From: Amphibacillus sp052055485
GTDB taxonomy: Bacteria; Bacillota; Bacilli; Bacillales; Amphibacillaceae
Length of the DNA: 64,000 nt
Direction: 5' to 3'
Assembly (NCBI RefSeq): GCF_052055485.1
Contig: NZ_CP197171.1
Location: 3,935,371 to 3,999,370 of the forward strand
This document shows positions 21,476 to 30,686 of this stretch, one piece after another. The translations under genes and the position numbers were made by a program. Every line of letters starts with the position of its first letter. Positions within the stretch are counted from its first letter, which is position 1. The notes under the pieces are model-generated. The model searched no databases. It saw only the letters and a program-made list of their open reading frames with translations, and was not told the DNA's origin.

Positions 21476-21869
21476 AATGATCAGCCTTCCTTTCCTTTAA
21501 TCGTATTAAAAACAGCTTATCCAATTTCTAACTGCTTGACAAGTTATCTGCTTTCCATCTTAATTAAAAATAATTAATTGATCTTTTGATCAAGGTGCTA
21601 ATAAATTATACCCGAAAAAAAGGGATGTTAAACTCACTAAAACAATTTGTGCTATTTAACTCATTAAATGATAAATTTGTTAATAGCCTATAAAGTATGA
21701 CATTCTAGACTATGCGGAAAATGATTATAAATTCATAAAAATGAATTTATATGCACACAATCTCTGAACTTCTTTTTATTTATCCTGTTAACTCTTATCA
21801 GAAATTGGTTTAGTATTAAGAGCAGTTCTTAATTACATCTAAAAAATACCGATTTAATAATTCTTATAT

Positions 21870-22256
21870 AAAACGAAACTTCAATCAATAGGAAGTTTTC
21901 AATGCATAGGAACAGTGGGAGGTTTTCAATGCATAGGAAATGCTAGCGCAAATGTTTTCGATGGGACGAGTAACGCAGTCCCAGATGTTGTCACAAGTCT
22001 TTTCGATGGGACGAGTAACCGCAAGTGTCTTCGGTAGGGCGAGTAATCACAACCCCAGTCCCAGGATGTGACGGTTTTAGTCTGCATTCCCTCTTCTCCT
22101 ACTGATTGGCACTGGGATTCAGGCTAAGTAAGGCACTTAGTTTTGCGATGCAAATAATTTGTAGCCTTCCTTAATACAACTACTCGTCCCGCCGTAGTGA
22201 TTTGCCACCGAAACCCATTGTTGTCCCGAGTTTTACGGGCGATTATCTGTGATAAA
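21870..22256 (+). repeat. Intergenic repeat family, 387-bp copy
   Basis: Starts AAACGAAACTTCAATCAAT and ends GAGTTTTACGGGCGATTATC then TGTGATAAA. The interior includes several copies of GATGGGACGAGTAAC-like text, CTTAGTTTTGCGATGC, and CTACTCGTCCCGCCG shared with the copies at 47780 and 59361. No coding potential. Confidence 0.75.
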
Positions 22257-22377
22257 CATTAAATAGCTTATTTAAATAAATGACACTATAATTAAACGGT
22301 TTAAACAGCTATTCTTTTTTAAGACCAGATCACATTTCAAGTTTTTTATAAAATTGTGAATATTCATTTATTTTAAA

Positions 22378-22406
22378 TTGATAATCCATTCAGAATATGC
22401 TATGAT
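22378..22406 (+). promoter_or_regulatory. Promoter of the ArAE-family gene
   Basis: TTGATA (22378-22383) and TATGAT (22401-22406) with a 17-bp spacer. Confidence 0.55.
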
Positions 22407-22431
22407 AATTTTTGAAATTTATTTTTCAACT

Positions 22432-22534
22432 CATGCTTTATTTGTCAATTTGTATGACTTCCCTTCAAAGCATGAAACTTGGCCTTTTCTGAGAATTTCT
22501 CATTAAAGGTCCTTTTTGTTTAATAACGACCTTT
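22432..22534 (+). promoter_or_regulatory. Structured 5' leader with alternative hairpins (candidate attenuator)
   Basis: Between promoter and start codon the leader can form a CATGCTTT/AAAGCATG stem (22432-22439 with 22467-22474) and a terminator-like stem GGCCTTT...AAAGGTC (22481-22487 with 22505-22511) followed by CTTTTTGTTT. The AAAGGTC arm can instead pair with GACCTTT at 22528-22534. Two exclusive pairings and a T run suggest transcription attenuation. I do not recognise a known riboswitch class. Confidence 0.5.
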
Positions 22535-22591
22535 TAAGGAAATAACATATAGGAAGAAGTATCTTCTTAAGTTAAGGGAGGCTCTGCTCTA

Positions 22592-23659
22592 ATGAAATTA
22601 GGAGCTAGAATGTTTAAAACAGGATTGGCTGTTGCCATTGCATTATACTGTGCTTCACTCATTGGCTTTCCATCAACAGTTTTTGCAGGCTTTGCGGCGG
22701 TATTTGCGATTCAGCCTTCGATATATCAATCATTTAAAATAACGATTAAACAGCTTCACGCTAATTTCGTAGGAGTAACTACTGGGATTGTCCTTTCTTA
22801 CCTGTTAGGAAATGAAGCCATTGTCGTTGGAATATCTGTTGTGATTGTTATCATTCTTTGTCGATTTTTTAAATTAGAAAAAAGTGCGGTCTCTATCGCA
22901 TTGATTGCTGTTATTTCTGTGATGGAAACAACGATGATGGAGATTTACCAATTTGGTCTACTACGGTTTTCATCACTGATGTTGGGTATTCTTTCAGCTT
23001 TCGTTGTTAATCTTGTTTTTATCCCACCTAAATATGAATCAACTTTGTTCCAGCATATTGAACATTTGACATTAGAAATTTTACAATGGCTCAGGGTGAC
23101 TACTCGGCATTTATCAGACGACCCTTCTTTAAAAAAAGAAATGAAACGGATTAATGGTGAATTAAGACGCATGGATGAGCTTTATTTACTTTTTTCGGAG
23201 GAACGTGTTTATTTACAAAAAAATCGACTTATGCGAGCGCGAAAGCTAGTTTTATTTAGACAATTAATTAAAGTAAGTCATGCTAGCTTTGATTTGTTAA
23301 AGACAATTCAAACCCTTGATAATCGAACAAATATGATTCCAAAGGACATTCAGACTAAACTTGTCCAAGAAATTGATCTCGTTATTCACCGACATGAGCA
23401 CATGTTACTGAGCTTTATAGGCAAAATTAAACGCTATGACCAAAGCATTGCCAAATCTGAAAAAATCTCTGAGTTCATCGATGCATTACTGAATCTCTAT
23501 CAAGAGAATGAAAGTGATTACTTAATTTTTCTCCCTTTAGCAACGAAATTAATGACTTATTACCGAGAACTCTCACATTTACAATCCCTATTGAATAGTT
23601 ATGATCACTTTCATTCAGATGAAAAGTTTAAAATCATCCCAAAGCGAGATTTAGATTAA
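22592..23659 (+). CDS. Aromatic acid exporter (ArAE/FUSC, DUF939-type) membrane protein
   Basis: A 355-residue protein. Residues 1-145 contain about six hydrophobic segments, starting with LGARMFKTGLAVAIALYCA and including FAAVFAIQPSIYQSFK, a signature of the ArAE_1 family. Residues about 150-350 are a predicted cytoplasmic helical domain with coiled-coil character. In B. subtilis the comparable position near perR is held by ygaE. A role in export of small organic acids is assumed from the family; the substrate is unknown. ATG at 22592 behind GGGAGG. Preceded by a structured leader that may control it. Confidence 0.8.
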   Translation: MKLGARMFKTGLAVAIALYCASLIGFPSTVFAGFAAVFAIQPSIYQSFKITIKQLHANFVGVTTGIVLSYLLGNEAIVVGISVVIVIILCRFFKLEKSAVSIALIAVISVMETTMMEIYQFGLLRFSSLMLGILSAFVVNLVFIPPKYESTLFQHIEHLTLEILQWLRVTTRHLSDDPSLKKEMKRINGELRRMDELYLLFSEERVYLQKNRLMRARKLVLFRQLIKVSHASFDLLKTIQTLDNRTNMIPKDIQTKLVQEIDLVIHRHEHMLLSFIGKIKRYDQSIAKSEKISEFIDALLNLYQENESDYLIFLPLATKLMTYYRELSHLQSLLNSYDHFHSDEKFKIIPKRDLD

Positions 23660-23693
23660 AAATTTATTGTATGTATAGGAAAAGGAAAAAATA

Positions 23694-23729
23694 ACCTAAA
23701 GTCACTTAAAGGTGAATTTAGGTCATTTT
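23694..23729 (+). terminator. Terminator of the ArAE-family gene
   Basis: ACCTAAAGTCAC pairs with GTGAATTTAGGT, followed by CATTTTTTG. It lies just before the converging Ntdp gene end at 23739. Confidence 0.8.
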
Positions 23730-23738
23730 TTGCTGTGG

Positions 23739-24272
23739 CTAATACGAGCGATACGTTAAGAAAAGCTCGTACCATCGTTCGATATGTTCAAATGAAAATG
23801 GGCCCTTTCTTTGGTGAATCATTTGTATTAAGTGATCAACATTATTCCATAAAATCCGATCTAACACTTGTGGATAGTTCATTTGCTGACGGTGAAGGTC
23901 ATATTCGTCTTTATCAAGTAACGTATAAGTCATGTCCGGAAAAACTTTAATATCAAGATCATAATCAATATATTTTACCGCCCCGGATTCATATACAAAA
24001 GGTGAGCTAATATTACAATAATAGTGAATACCATCTCCCCTAAGCATACTGATCACATTAAACCAATACTTTGAATAAAAAAAACAAATAGCCGGTTCTC
24101 GAGTAATCCAATCCCGACCATCACTTTCCCTCACTTGTGTTCGATCGTTTGCACCAATCACCCGCGTGCTTGTCGCTTTTAAAATAATCGTTTCTTGCCA
24201 AGTGCGATGGAGCTGCCCATTGTGTTTATAGCTGTGAATTTTTATGGGTGAACCTTGTTCTGGGACAGCCAT
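23739..24272 (-). CDS. Nucleoside tri-/diphosphate phosphatase Ntdp (YgaC, DUF402)
   Basis: A 177-residue DUF402 protein, the usual length for YgaC/Ntdp. Characterised family members hydrolyse nucleoside tri- and diphosphates. Conserved text includes HSYKHNGQLHRTW at the N-terminus, VIGANDRTQVRESDGR, and the acidic metal site in YIDYDLDIKVFPD. Start ATG at 24272 (MAVPEQGSP) behind AAAGGAAGA. Synteny with the B. subtilis sspE-ygaC-ygaE-perR order agrees. Confidence 0.9.
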   Translation of the reverse strand: MAVPEQGSPIKIHSYKHNGQLHRTWQETIILKATSTRVIGANDRTQVRESDGRDWITREPAICFFYSKYWFNVISMLRGDGIHYYCNISSPFVYESGAVKYIDYDLDIKVFPDMTYTLLDKDEYDLHRQQMNYPQVLDRILWNNVDHLIQMIHQRKGPFSFEHIERWYELFLTYRSY

Positions 24273-25014
24273 TATATTCTTCCTTTCTATTTCTAAAGCT
24301 ATTCTCATTATAGCTTTTATTAAGCAAGAATAAAAATATTTTTACTTTTCACTAAATAAAACGAAACTTCAATCAGTGGGAGTTTTCGCTCTTCTCCCAC
24401 TGAATGTTTAGTTGAGTGATTCAGGACATTAGCGTCCGTTATCTCCCGCCTAAATAAAATTACTTCTTTCTTCTATTTTGAGGCGGGAGTTTTACGGACG
24501 GTTATCTGTGATAAAGTGTAAATAAAAAACTTCTTTCAAATTATTCATCACAGAACATGACGTATATCATTAACCTTTATCTAATTAAATTTTTTTAAAC
24601 TCACCTAAAAAGTGAATAAGTTAGACCTCAAATATCTAAAAACACTTAGTTCTATTGGGAAAAATGCAAGTTGAAAATCCATTTAGTCAAGTGTTTTGGG
24701 TTTGATTGATAGCCGAAAGCAGGCTAATTGAGTCATACCTTATAACACAGCTTTTGATGGGAGAAATAATCATACATAGGAATGCTCTTGTGCCATCACA
24801 CTGAAAATAAATGCCCTTTTTATTCCGAATGCTAGTCCCAACACCTAAATAATCTACATCTTGTAGTTCTCTATACCTGTAGAAAGCGGATAGTCTTCAG
24901 CTGACACTTCTATCGTATGACTAAGCTAACTTTCTTATCCTCATGAGAAAGTTACAGAAAAATTAACCTCAACTAAATATATCCTGCTCAGAAATAATTC
25001 AATAGCACATTTTT
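24273..25014. other. Intergenic region with repeat and a possible gene remnant
   Basis: 24358-24515 is an intergenic repeat copy. On the minus strand about 24690-24890 a frame without start reads DYLGVGTSIRNKKGIYFQ and continues to a stop; it may be a remnant of a lost gene or chance. The rest shows nothing. 25014 is the 3' exon border of the intron. Confidence 0.4.
24358..24515 (+). repeat. Intergenic repeat family, 158-bp copy
   Basis: Starts AAAACGAAACTTCAATCAG and ends GTTTTACGGACGGTTATCTG then TGATAAA. The 5' part folds as CAGTGGGAG/CTCCCACTG. GGGAGTTTT occurs both at the left edge of the insert (about 24378) and before the right end (24485), as if the interior were inserted at that motif. 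Confidence 0.75.
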
Positions 25015-25089
25015 ATCGAGTAGAGGGAAAAGCTAAGTAGCTTTCCGCCCCTCTCACACCACCGTACGTACGGTTCCGTATACGGCGGT

Positions 25090-25785
25090 TCAATAGTTTG
25101 AGTGTACGAACTGGTATTGAAGAGCGATATCTTTATATCCTCTCGATGCCAGTTCTTTATCTGTCAAGGAACGATGGAGTACATAGCTACCAGATATGAC
25201 CCAGTAGCCTTTTCTTGTATTCGACCATTCATAAGCTTTCCGTTTATCGATACCTAGATGAATTAGATTCTTTCTCTTTGTGCGTGGATTTTTCCACTGT
25301 TTCCAGATACATTGTCTAATCCTTCGCTTCAGCCACCCGTTTAGATTCTTCATAAATCCTTTCATTTCTCCTATGCCATAGTAGTTTATCCACCCTGTCA
25401 TAAGCTGCTGGATTTCTTTTAGAATCACATCGATACTTCGTCCACGATTACGTTTGGTAATCCGTCTAAGTTTCTGTTTAACGGTTACTTTTGCTTTATA
25501 ATGGGGACGGATTTGAACACCTTTCTTTGTAACGAGGAGACAGAAGCCTAGAAACTTTCGTTTCAAAGGGCTGCCCACCGCACTCTTTTCCCGATTCACT
25601 GTAAGACTCAAATCCGTCTCGAGAAATTTCGTAATACTTTTCATTACTCGCTGACCTGCTCTTTTACTTTTTACATAAATGTTACAGTCATCTGCGTAAC
25701 GCACGAATCGATGTCCTCGTTTCTCCAATAGCTGGTCTAATTCGTTTAAGTAAATATTACTGAGTAACGGAGACAGGTTTCCCCC
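25090..25785 (-). pseudogene. Group II intron reverse transcriptase/maturase, C-terminal half (copy B)
   Basis: Continues the split protein from NLSPLLSNIYLNELDQ directly after the RIT junction. It contains FVRYADDCNIYV with the YADD catalytic aspartates, the KRKFLGFCL motif, the maturase (X) domain with GWINYYGIGEMK and LNGWLKRRIRQCIWKQWK, and the WVISGSYVLHRSLT C-terminus. There is no DNA-endonuclease (HNH) domain, as expected for class C proteins. The open frame from the ATG at 25728 is only 212 residues, but homology extends to 25785. Confidence 0.88.
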
Positions 25786-25924
25786 TTATGCAAAGAAAGT
25801 AATTATGCGAAGTATGTAATAGAATCCCTGAGAAATCAATAGTTACAATCAATTTACTTTGCATAATATCCGGAAATGATAATAAGGGCTTAACGCTCAA
25901 ATATCATTTTTGGAGGAATGTTTC

Positions 25925-27160
25925 ATGCAAAAGAGTCCATTGGATGAACTAATTCATGACTTGGAGAAGGAAATGTTGCGACTTGGTTATAGTCAAGGTA
26001 CCATGCAGTTCTACCGCAGGAGATGGCAAATGCTCCTGCATTTCGCTCAGGATCGAGGTGAAACCTACTATACAGAACAATTAGGTATCGATTTTATTGA
26101 AAAACATTTTCAAATTCTTGAGAAAAATTTTGAGCGCAGATTATCGCAGCCAGAAACACAAGAACTGCGTGTTATCCGGATGATTGGTAACTTTCAGTTA
26201 CACCGTACTATCTTACGTCGATATTATAAGCACAAGGAAATTTTGACGGATGACTATTATATTGAGCTAAGTCATCAGTTTAAGCAATATTGTGAGAATC
26301 AAAATTATTCTAAGGTAACTATCGACCACTATGTCAAACAATCAGAACGGTTTATGGATTATCTTGTCTCTCAATCTGTAAATGCGTGCAAAGATATCAA
26401 CCTCACTCTGATTAATGACTATATCAAAACATTAGCTGGTTATGCCTATAAAACGGTGGAACAAGTAATTTGTTCGATACGTGCTTTTTTCCGGTTTCTT
26501 TTGGAAATTGGTGAGACAGATAAAGATTTTGCCTCAAAAACACCGATGGTCCAAGCTAGAAAACAAACTCGTATTCCGTCTGTATGGACAAAAGATGAGT
26601 TAGAAAAATTAATCGCTGCCATTGATAAAGGAAGCCCAAAAGGCAAACGTGATTACGCCATTATTTTAATGGCAAGTTTTCTGGGTTTGCGTTGTACGGA
26701 TATTAAAAATTTGAAAATGGAGCACTTCCGATGGGAAGAAAAGCAGCTAGTCTTCACCCAATCTAAGACAAGAGAACCCCTATCTCTTCCCTTGACACCG
26801 GAGGTGGGCTGGGCCGTGATCGATTATCTCAAATACGGACGACCAAACATAGAAAGTCCCTACCTATTCGTCAAACACATGGCCCCGTTTGGTCCATTTT
26901 CAGAAGCCGATCATTTAAATCAACTGATTAGTAGATACATGGAACAAGCACGTATTCCAAAGTTGAAAAAACGAAGAGGTATGCATTCACTGCGACATAC
27001 AATGGCTAGTATGCTTTTGGAAAAAGAAACACCGCTTTCCACCATTTCAGATATCCTGGGGCATATTGATACGAACTCAACAGCTGTCTATCTGAAAACA
27101 GACATCGAAAAGTTGAAAGAATGTGCGCTTGATTTTGAGGAGGTATCTGTCTATGAGTGA
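25925..27160 (+). CDS. Tyrosine recombinase, first of RIT trio (copy B)
   Basis: A 411-residue recombinase identical to that at 1449-2684. Catalytic residues are visible: Arg in LGLRCTDIKNL (about 240), HSLRHT (about 358), GHIDT and the YLK tyrosine (about 391). GGAGGA at 25911-25916 serves the ATG at 25925. The gene overlaps the next recombinase by 8 bp. No resistance or other cargo lies between the recombinases and the element ends. Confidence 0.9.
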   Translation: MQKSPLDELIHDLEKEMLRLGYSQGTMQFYRRRWQMLLHFAQDRGETYYTEQLGIDFIEKHFQILEKNFERRLSQPETQELRVIRMIGNFQLHRTILRRYYKHKEILTDDYYIELSHQFKQYCENQNYSKVTIDHYVKQSERFMDYLVSQSVNACKDINLTLINDYIKTLAGYAYKTVEQVICSIRAFFRFLLEIGETDKDFASKTPMVQARKQTRIPSVWTKDELEKLIAAIDKGSPKGKRDYAIILMASFLGLRCTDIKNLKMEHFRWEEKQLVFTQSKTREPLSLPLTPEVGWAVIDYLKYGRPNIESPYLFVKHMAPFGPFSEADHLNQLISRYMEQARIPKLKKRRGMHSLRHTMASMLLEKETPLSTISDILGHIDTNSTAVYLKTDIEKLKECALDFEEVSVYE

Positions 27161-28139
27161 TATCCAATATAAAGGTCCTTTAAAAGAACACCTTCAAAAT
27201 CACGTGGAATTGAAAAAAGCAGTAGGATATAAATATGATACAAATGCTTGTCACCTTAAGCGTTTCGATCAATTTACATTGGAAAAATACCCTGATGCAA
27301 TCGATTTAACAAAGGAAATTGTGTTAGATTGGTGCAGCAAAAAAACGTATGAGGCTCAGGCTAACCAATCTTCACGTGCATCCATCATGCGCCAGTTTGC
27401 GAAGTATATGGATTCTGTTGGAGCGAATGCTTATATTCTTCCTAAAGGATACTTTTCGAAAGGGCAACAATATACTCCGTATATTTATACAACGGAGGAA
27501 CTTACTAAGTTCTTTACTGAAACCGAGAAATGCAAGTACTGTTCCGAATGTCCGTATCAACATCTCATTATGCCTGTATTTTTTCGAATGATTTACATGT
27601 GCGGTCTAAGATCATCAGAAGCACGACTTTTAAAATTGGCTGACGTTGACCTTGAAAACGGCATTCTCATCGTCCATCAATCCAAGAAAGATAATAGTAG
27701 AATGATACCTATGTCAAAACCTCTAACCGAACGCTGTCGGCATTATTCAGATAAGGTACACCAATTTTCAAAAGTCGAAGACTATTATTTCCCTGCTTTT
27801 GGTGGAAAACCGATGACTATAGGAAATGTATATAAGAACTTTCGCAAATTTCTATGGGGTGCCAATATTTCGCACGGCGGCAGAGGGAAAGGTCCTCGTG
27901 TTCATGATTTTCGACATACTTATGCCGTTCACTGCCTAAAAAAATGGACGGAACAGGAAAAAGATTTAACAGCTTACCTTCCGGTACTGAAAACATATAT
28001 GGGACACGATACGTTTGAAGAAACCGCCTATTACTTGCGCATGACTGCCGATGTGTTTCCGAATATTACTTTAAAATTGGAAACACAATTTCCGAAGGTG
28101 ATTCCGGTACTGGGAGGCGATGTGGTTGAAACCGACTGA
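27153..28139 (+). CDS. Tyrosine recombinase, second of RIT trio (copy B)
   Basis: A 328-residue recombinase identical to 470-1456. It shows MCGLRSSEAR, HDFRHTYAVH, MGHDTFEETAYYLR, and the CKYCSEC cysteine cluster ahead of the catalytic domain. The ATG at 27153 lies 8 nt after GAGGAGG inside the end of the first gene. Overlap with the third gene is 20 bp. Confidence 0.9.
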   Translation: MSDIQYKGPLKEHLQNHVELKKAVGYKYDTNACHLKRFDQFTLEKYPDAIDLTKEIVLDWCSKKTYEAQANQSSRASIMRQFAKYMDSVGANAYILPKGYFSKGQQYTPYIYTTEELTKFFTETEKCKYCSECPYQHLIMPVFFRMIYMCGLRSSEARLLKLADVDLENGILIVHQSKKDNSRMIPMSKPLTERCRHYSDKVHQFSKVEDYYFPAFGGKPMTIGNVYKNFRKFLWGANISHGGRGKGPRVHDFRHTYAVHCLKKWTEQEKDLTAYLPVLKTYMGHDTFEETAYYLRMTADVFPNITLKLETQFPKVIPVLGGDVVETD

Positions 28140-29139
28140 TTTTGCCAAACATCTCACGAACTTTCTTTCAAGTTACTTGCCATCCCAGAAAAATGTGAGT
28201 AAAAACACCATTCACTCCTATCGGGATACATTTAAACTCTTAATTAGGTATTGTCAAGAAACGAAAAATATACCAGCAGAACGAATAACGATGAGCGTTC
28301 TTTCGAATGGCTTACTGATAGAATTCCTAGAATGGTTGGAGAAAGAGCGAAAATGTAGCATTTCTACCCGAAACCAAAGACTTTCCGCCATTCATTCCTT
28401 TTTCCGATACGTACAGGCTGAAGAGCCCGATGGGCTCTTTCACTTCCAAAAAGTCATCGCCATCCCAACTAAAAAGGTAAAGAAAACAATGGTGGAGCAC
28501 CTGACACCTGAGGCAATGAAACTTCTTTTAGAGCAGCCAGATAAACATTCCCTCAAGGGACGACGCAACCTGACACTCATGAGTGTGTTGTATGATACAG
28601 GAGCCAGAGTACAGGAACTAATTGATATTACTGTCAGGGATGTCATTTTGGAGGTGCCGGCAGTCATTGTATTAAACGGAAAAGGAAATAAAATAAGACG
28701 TGTACCTCTTATGAAAAATACGGTATCGTTGTTGGAGCACTATATTGTTGAACATCAGCTCGATAAACCATGGAAAAATGAATATCCTTTATTCTCTAAC
28801 AGCCAACATAACAAGCTTACCAAGGAAGGAATAGCTTATATTATTTCAAAATATGTGGCAGAAGCACAAAAGTCTTCTACGATGATACCTGCAAAAGTAA
28901 AACCACATATGTTTCGTCATTCAAAAGCTATGCATTTATTGCAAGCCGGCGTCAACTTAATATACATTCGTGATTTCCTTGGTCATGTGGATTTAAAAAC
29001 AACTGAAATCTATGCCAGAACGGATACAGAGACAAAAAGAAAGGCTCTTGAAAATGTTTATCCGGATTTGATTAATAGCGATCTACCGGATTGGAATAGA
29101 GATCAAGCGCTTCTTTCTTGGCTTTCTGAATTAAAATAA
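28120..29139 (+). CDS. Tyrosine recombinase, third of RIT trio (copy B)
   Basis: A 339-residue XerC/D-like recombinase: core-binding domain about 8-105, then catalytic Arg in DTGARVQELI (about 164), HMFRHSKAMHLL (HxxR, about 265), FLGHVD and the IYAR tyrosine (about 299). Of the trio it resembles classical integrases most closely. Start ATG at 28120 lies within the end of the second gene, with GGGAGG just upstream. Only its N-terminal half is seen in copy A. Confidence 0.9.
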   Translation: MWLKPTDFAKHLTNFLSSYLPSQKNVSKNTIHSYRDTFKLLIRYCQETKNIPAERITMSVLSNGLLIEFLEWLEKERKCSISTRNQRLSAIHSFFRYVQAEEPDGLFHFQKVIAIPTKKVKKTMVEHLTPEAMKLLLEQPDKHSLKGRRNLTLMSVLYDTGARVQELIDITVRDVILEVPAVIVLNGKGNKIRRVPLMKNTVSLLEHYIVEHQLDKPWKNEYPLFSNSQHNKLTKEGIAYIISKYVAEAQKSSTMIPAKVKPHMFRHSKAMHLLQAGVNLIYIRDFLGHVDLKTTEIYARTDTETKRKALENVYPDLINSDLPDWNRDQALLSWLSELK

Positions 29140-29233
29140 AATAGATATTATGCAAAGTAAATGGAAGAATAGCCCTTTATCCATAGGTTTTTTGAAGTTT
29201 ACTTTGCATAACATAATACTTTGCATAAGGTGG

Positions 29234-29255
29234 TTTATGCGAAGCTTTGCATAAT
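29234..29255. repeat. 22-bp palindrome at the RIT/intron junction, copy B
   Basis: TTTATGCGAAG followed by CTTTGCATAAT, bracketed by GGTGG and CCGCC. It is the counterpart of 2829-2850, again next to the N-terminal half of the intron protein, although the RIT end beside it is the 3' end here and the 5' end in copy A. Confidence 0.65.
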
Positions 29256-29260
29256 CCGCC

Positions 29261-29953
29261 TTGTGGTGTTCCTTCCTCCGATTTTTCAAAGATCCCATCA
29301 ATCATGATTCCACTTAATAAATATTGTCTTATCAAGCGTAGTACTCGTTTATCCGTTATCCGTTTTTCCACAAAGTGCATTAGTTTATCATGATTTACTG
29401 TATCGAAGTAGGCTTTCATGTCCAAGTCCACCACATATTTGTACCCTTGTTCGTAGTACGATTTTGCCCGTATGATAGCTTGATGTGCACTACGTTTTGG
29501 ACGAAACCCAAAACTATTATCGGAGAACGTCGGTTCAAATATGGGTTGTAATACTTGGTTTATTGCTTGTTGAAGCATTCGGTCCATAACGGTAGGAATC
29601 CCCAGCTTTCTTGTTCCACCATCTTGTTTGTCAATTTCAACCCGCAATACGGGCTGAGGTTTATATTTCTCAAGATGCAACTGTGTTAATAATTCTTCCC
29701 TATGTTCCCTCAAGTATGGAAGCAACTGGTCGTATGTCATACCATCTACTCCAGCTGCACCCTTATTTCTGACCACTTGAAGGTAAGCTTGATTCAGATT
29801 ATCCCTTGACAGGATTCTTTCAAACAGATTGGATACACCATTTTGATTGTTCTTTTCACCATGAAAGGCACTATGCGCTTCGACATACCCTTCATGTTCC
29901 ACACTATCTCTCTGTCGATAGCCAGATTCTCCTGTTTTCTGCAGTTCTCGCAC
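29261..29953 (-). pseudogene. Group II intron reverse transcriptase/maturase, N-terminal half (copy B)
   Basis: The same 231 residues as in copy A, ending at EGTPQGG. Together with 25090-25785 it would rebuild a normal class C protein of about 460 residues, so no coding sequence has been lost apart from the insertion. After QGG the frame runs into RIT end sequence for about 27 codons. Confidence 0.88.
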
Positions 29954-30390
29954 CTTTCACACCTCCTAGACTTTCAAAATTACTATTGTTTGGTCCTTCA
30001 TGTTTTGGTCCTTTCACACTACTACGACCTCTGCTGACTTCTTGTGATTCACCACGATGTCACCATCTTGGTTGTGTCGGCTCGTTATCACTCAACTTAT
30101 ACGTCACCCTCACAAGACCTCCCCCGGTAAGAACGAAAACTTTCCTCCCACGTAACTGCTAGATTTACTGTATAGGTTTCGGGCAGTATTGGATTTTGTC
30201 TTGTTGCGCAGACTCATCCGACCTAAGCCAGCCTTCTATCTAGTTTCTGTTCGTCAGTTCGGGAGTTTGCGTCCAGCTTCCTTCAGCCACTACCTCACGA
30301 TAGCCACCTTGCCTTTCGCTAACAGTTCCTACTGCCAAGCCTGTAGTAGTCTCTCACCACCAAGCTTTCATTCATGCAGGGCGCACACAA

Positions 30391-30420
30391 AAAGAGCTAT
30401 CGATAAATCGATAGCTCTTT
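30391..30420 (-). terminator. sspE terminator, used as intron target
   Basis: A perfect 14-bp stem, AAAGAGCTATCGAT and its complement, with a 2-nt loop; the minus-strand T run is cut by the intron start (TTTTTGT/GTGCG). Confidence 0.85.
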
Positions 30421-30438
30421 CATTATTATTATTGACTG

Positions 30439-30615
30439 TTATTGCTTATTTTGTTGCGATTTTTTATTTTGTTGTTTGACACGTTTTGTGTCAGTCTCAG
30501 AAGCAAACTCAGTTCCATATTGTCCTTGACCTTGTTGTGCTTGCTGGTTTTGGCGTTTTACTTCCTCAGCATTTGTTTTGCCTGGGTTTTGGTTTTGATT
30601 TTGGTTTCTAGCCAT
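30439..30615 (-). CDS. sspE: Gamma-type small acid-soluble spore protein SspE
   Basis: A 58-residue protein, very rich in Gln and Asn, starting MARNQNQNQNPGKTNAEEVK. It contains one copy of the YGTEFASETD motif, recognised by the germination protease in this family; B. subtilis SspE has two, so this is a short version. Gamma SASPs store amino acids in the forespore core and are degraded at germination. ATG at 30615 behind GGAGGTGAT. A candidate sigma-G promoter (GAATA at 30662-30666 and CATTAAA at 30636-30642, spacing slightly long) lies upstream. The gene shows that this organism makes endospores. Confidence 0.88.
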   Translation of the reverse strand: MARNQNQNQNPGKTNAEEVKRQNQQAQQGQGQYGTEFASETDTKRVKQQNKKSQQNKQ

Positions 30616-30686
30616 TTGATATCACCTCCACAACGTTTAATGTAACCATTTTTACAGAGGCTATTCAAAAAACAACATAAAATAAA

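Larger units (their letters stand above)
21476..22591. other. Long intergenic region with repeat and leader
   Basis: 21476-21869 is AT-rich, with no gene seen. 21870-22256 is a large copy of the intergenic repeat family. 22257-22591 holds the promoter and structured leader of the transporter gene. Confidence 0.55.
25786..29228 (+). mobile_element. RIT element copy B, complete
   Basis: A 3.44-kb element with three overlapping tyrosine-recombinase genes, inserted into the QGG codons of the intron protein. The left border CCCCC/TTATGCAAAG is at 25785/25786. The right border is CTTTGCATAA at 29228 followed by GGTGG, a 22-bp palindrome (29234-29255) and CCGCC. TTATGCAAAG-type motifs occur in both orientations near each end (about 25786, 25803, 25856, 29153, 29200, 29218) and may be recombinase binding sites. 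The element is antiparallel to the intron. Confidence 0.82.
25015..30386 (-). mobile_element. Group II intron copy B (class C-like), complete but split by a RIT element
   Basis: The 5' end GTGCGCCCTGC is at 30376-30386 and the 3' end reads CTACTCGAT (ending 25015) after a domain V/VI-like region: AGCCGTATACGG-type and CCGTACGTACGG sequences at about 25050-25085 and a GGGGCGGAAAGC...GCTTTTCCCTC hairpin. The total is 5372 bp. Removing the RIT leaves about 1.9 kb, normal for a class C intron. It sits 4 bp behind the perfect terminator hairpin of sspE. Its 5' 1.1 kb is identical to copy A. Confidence 0.87.
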
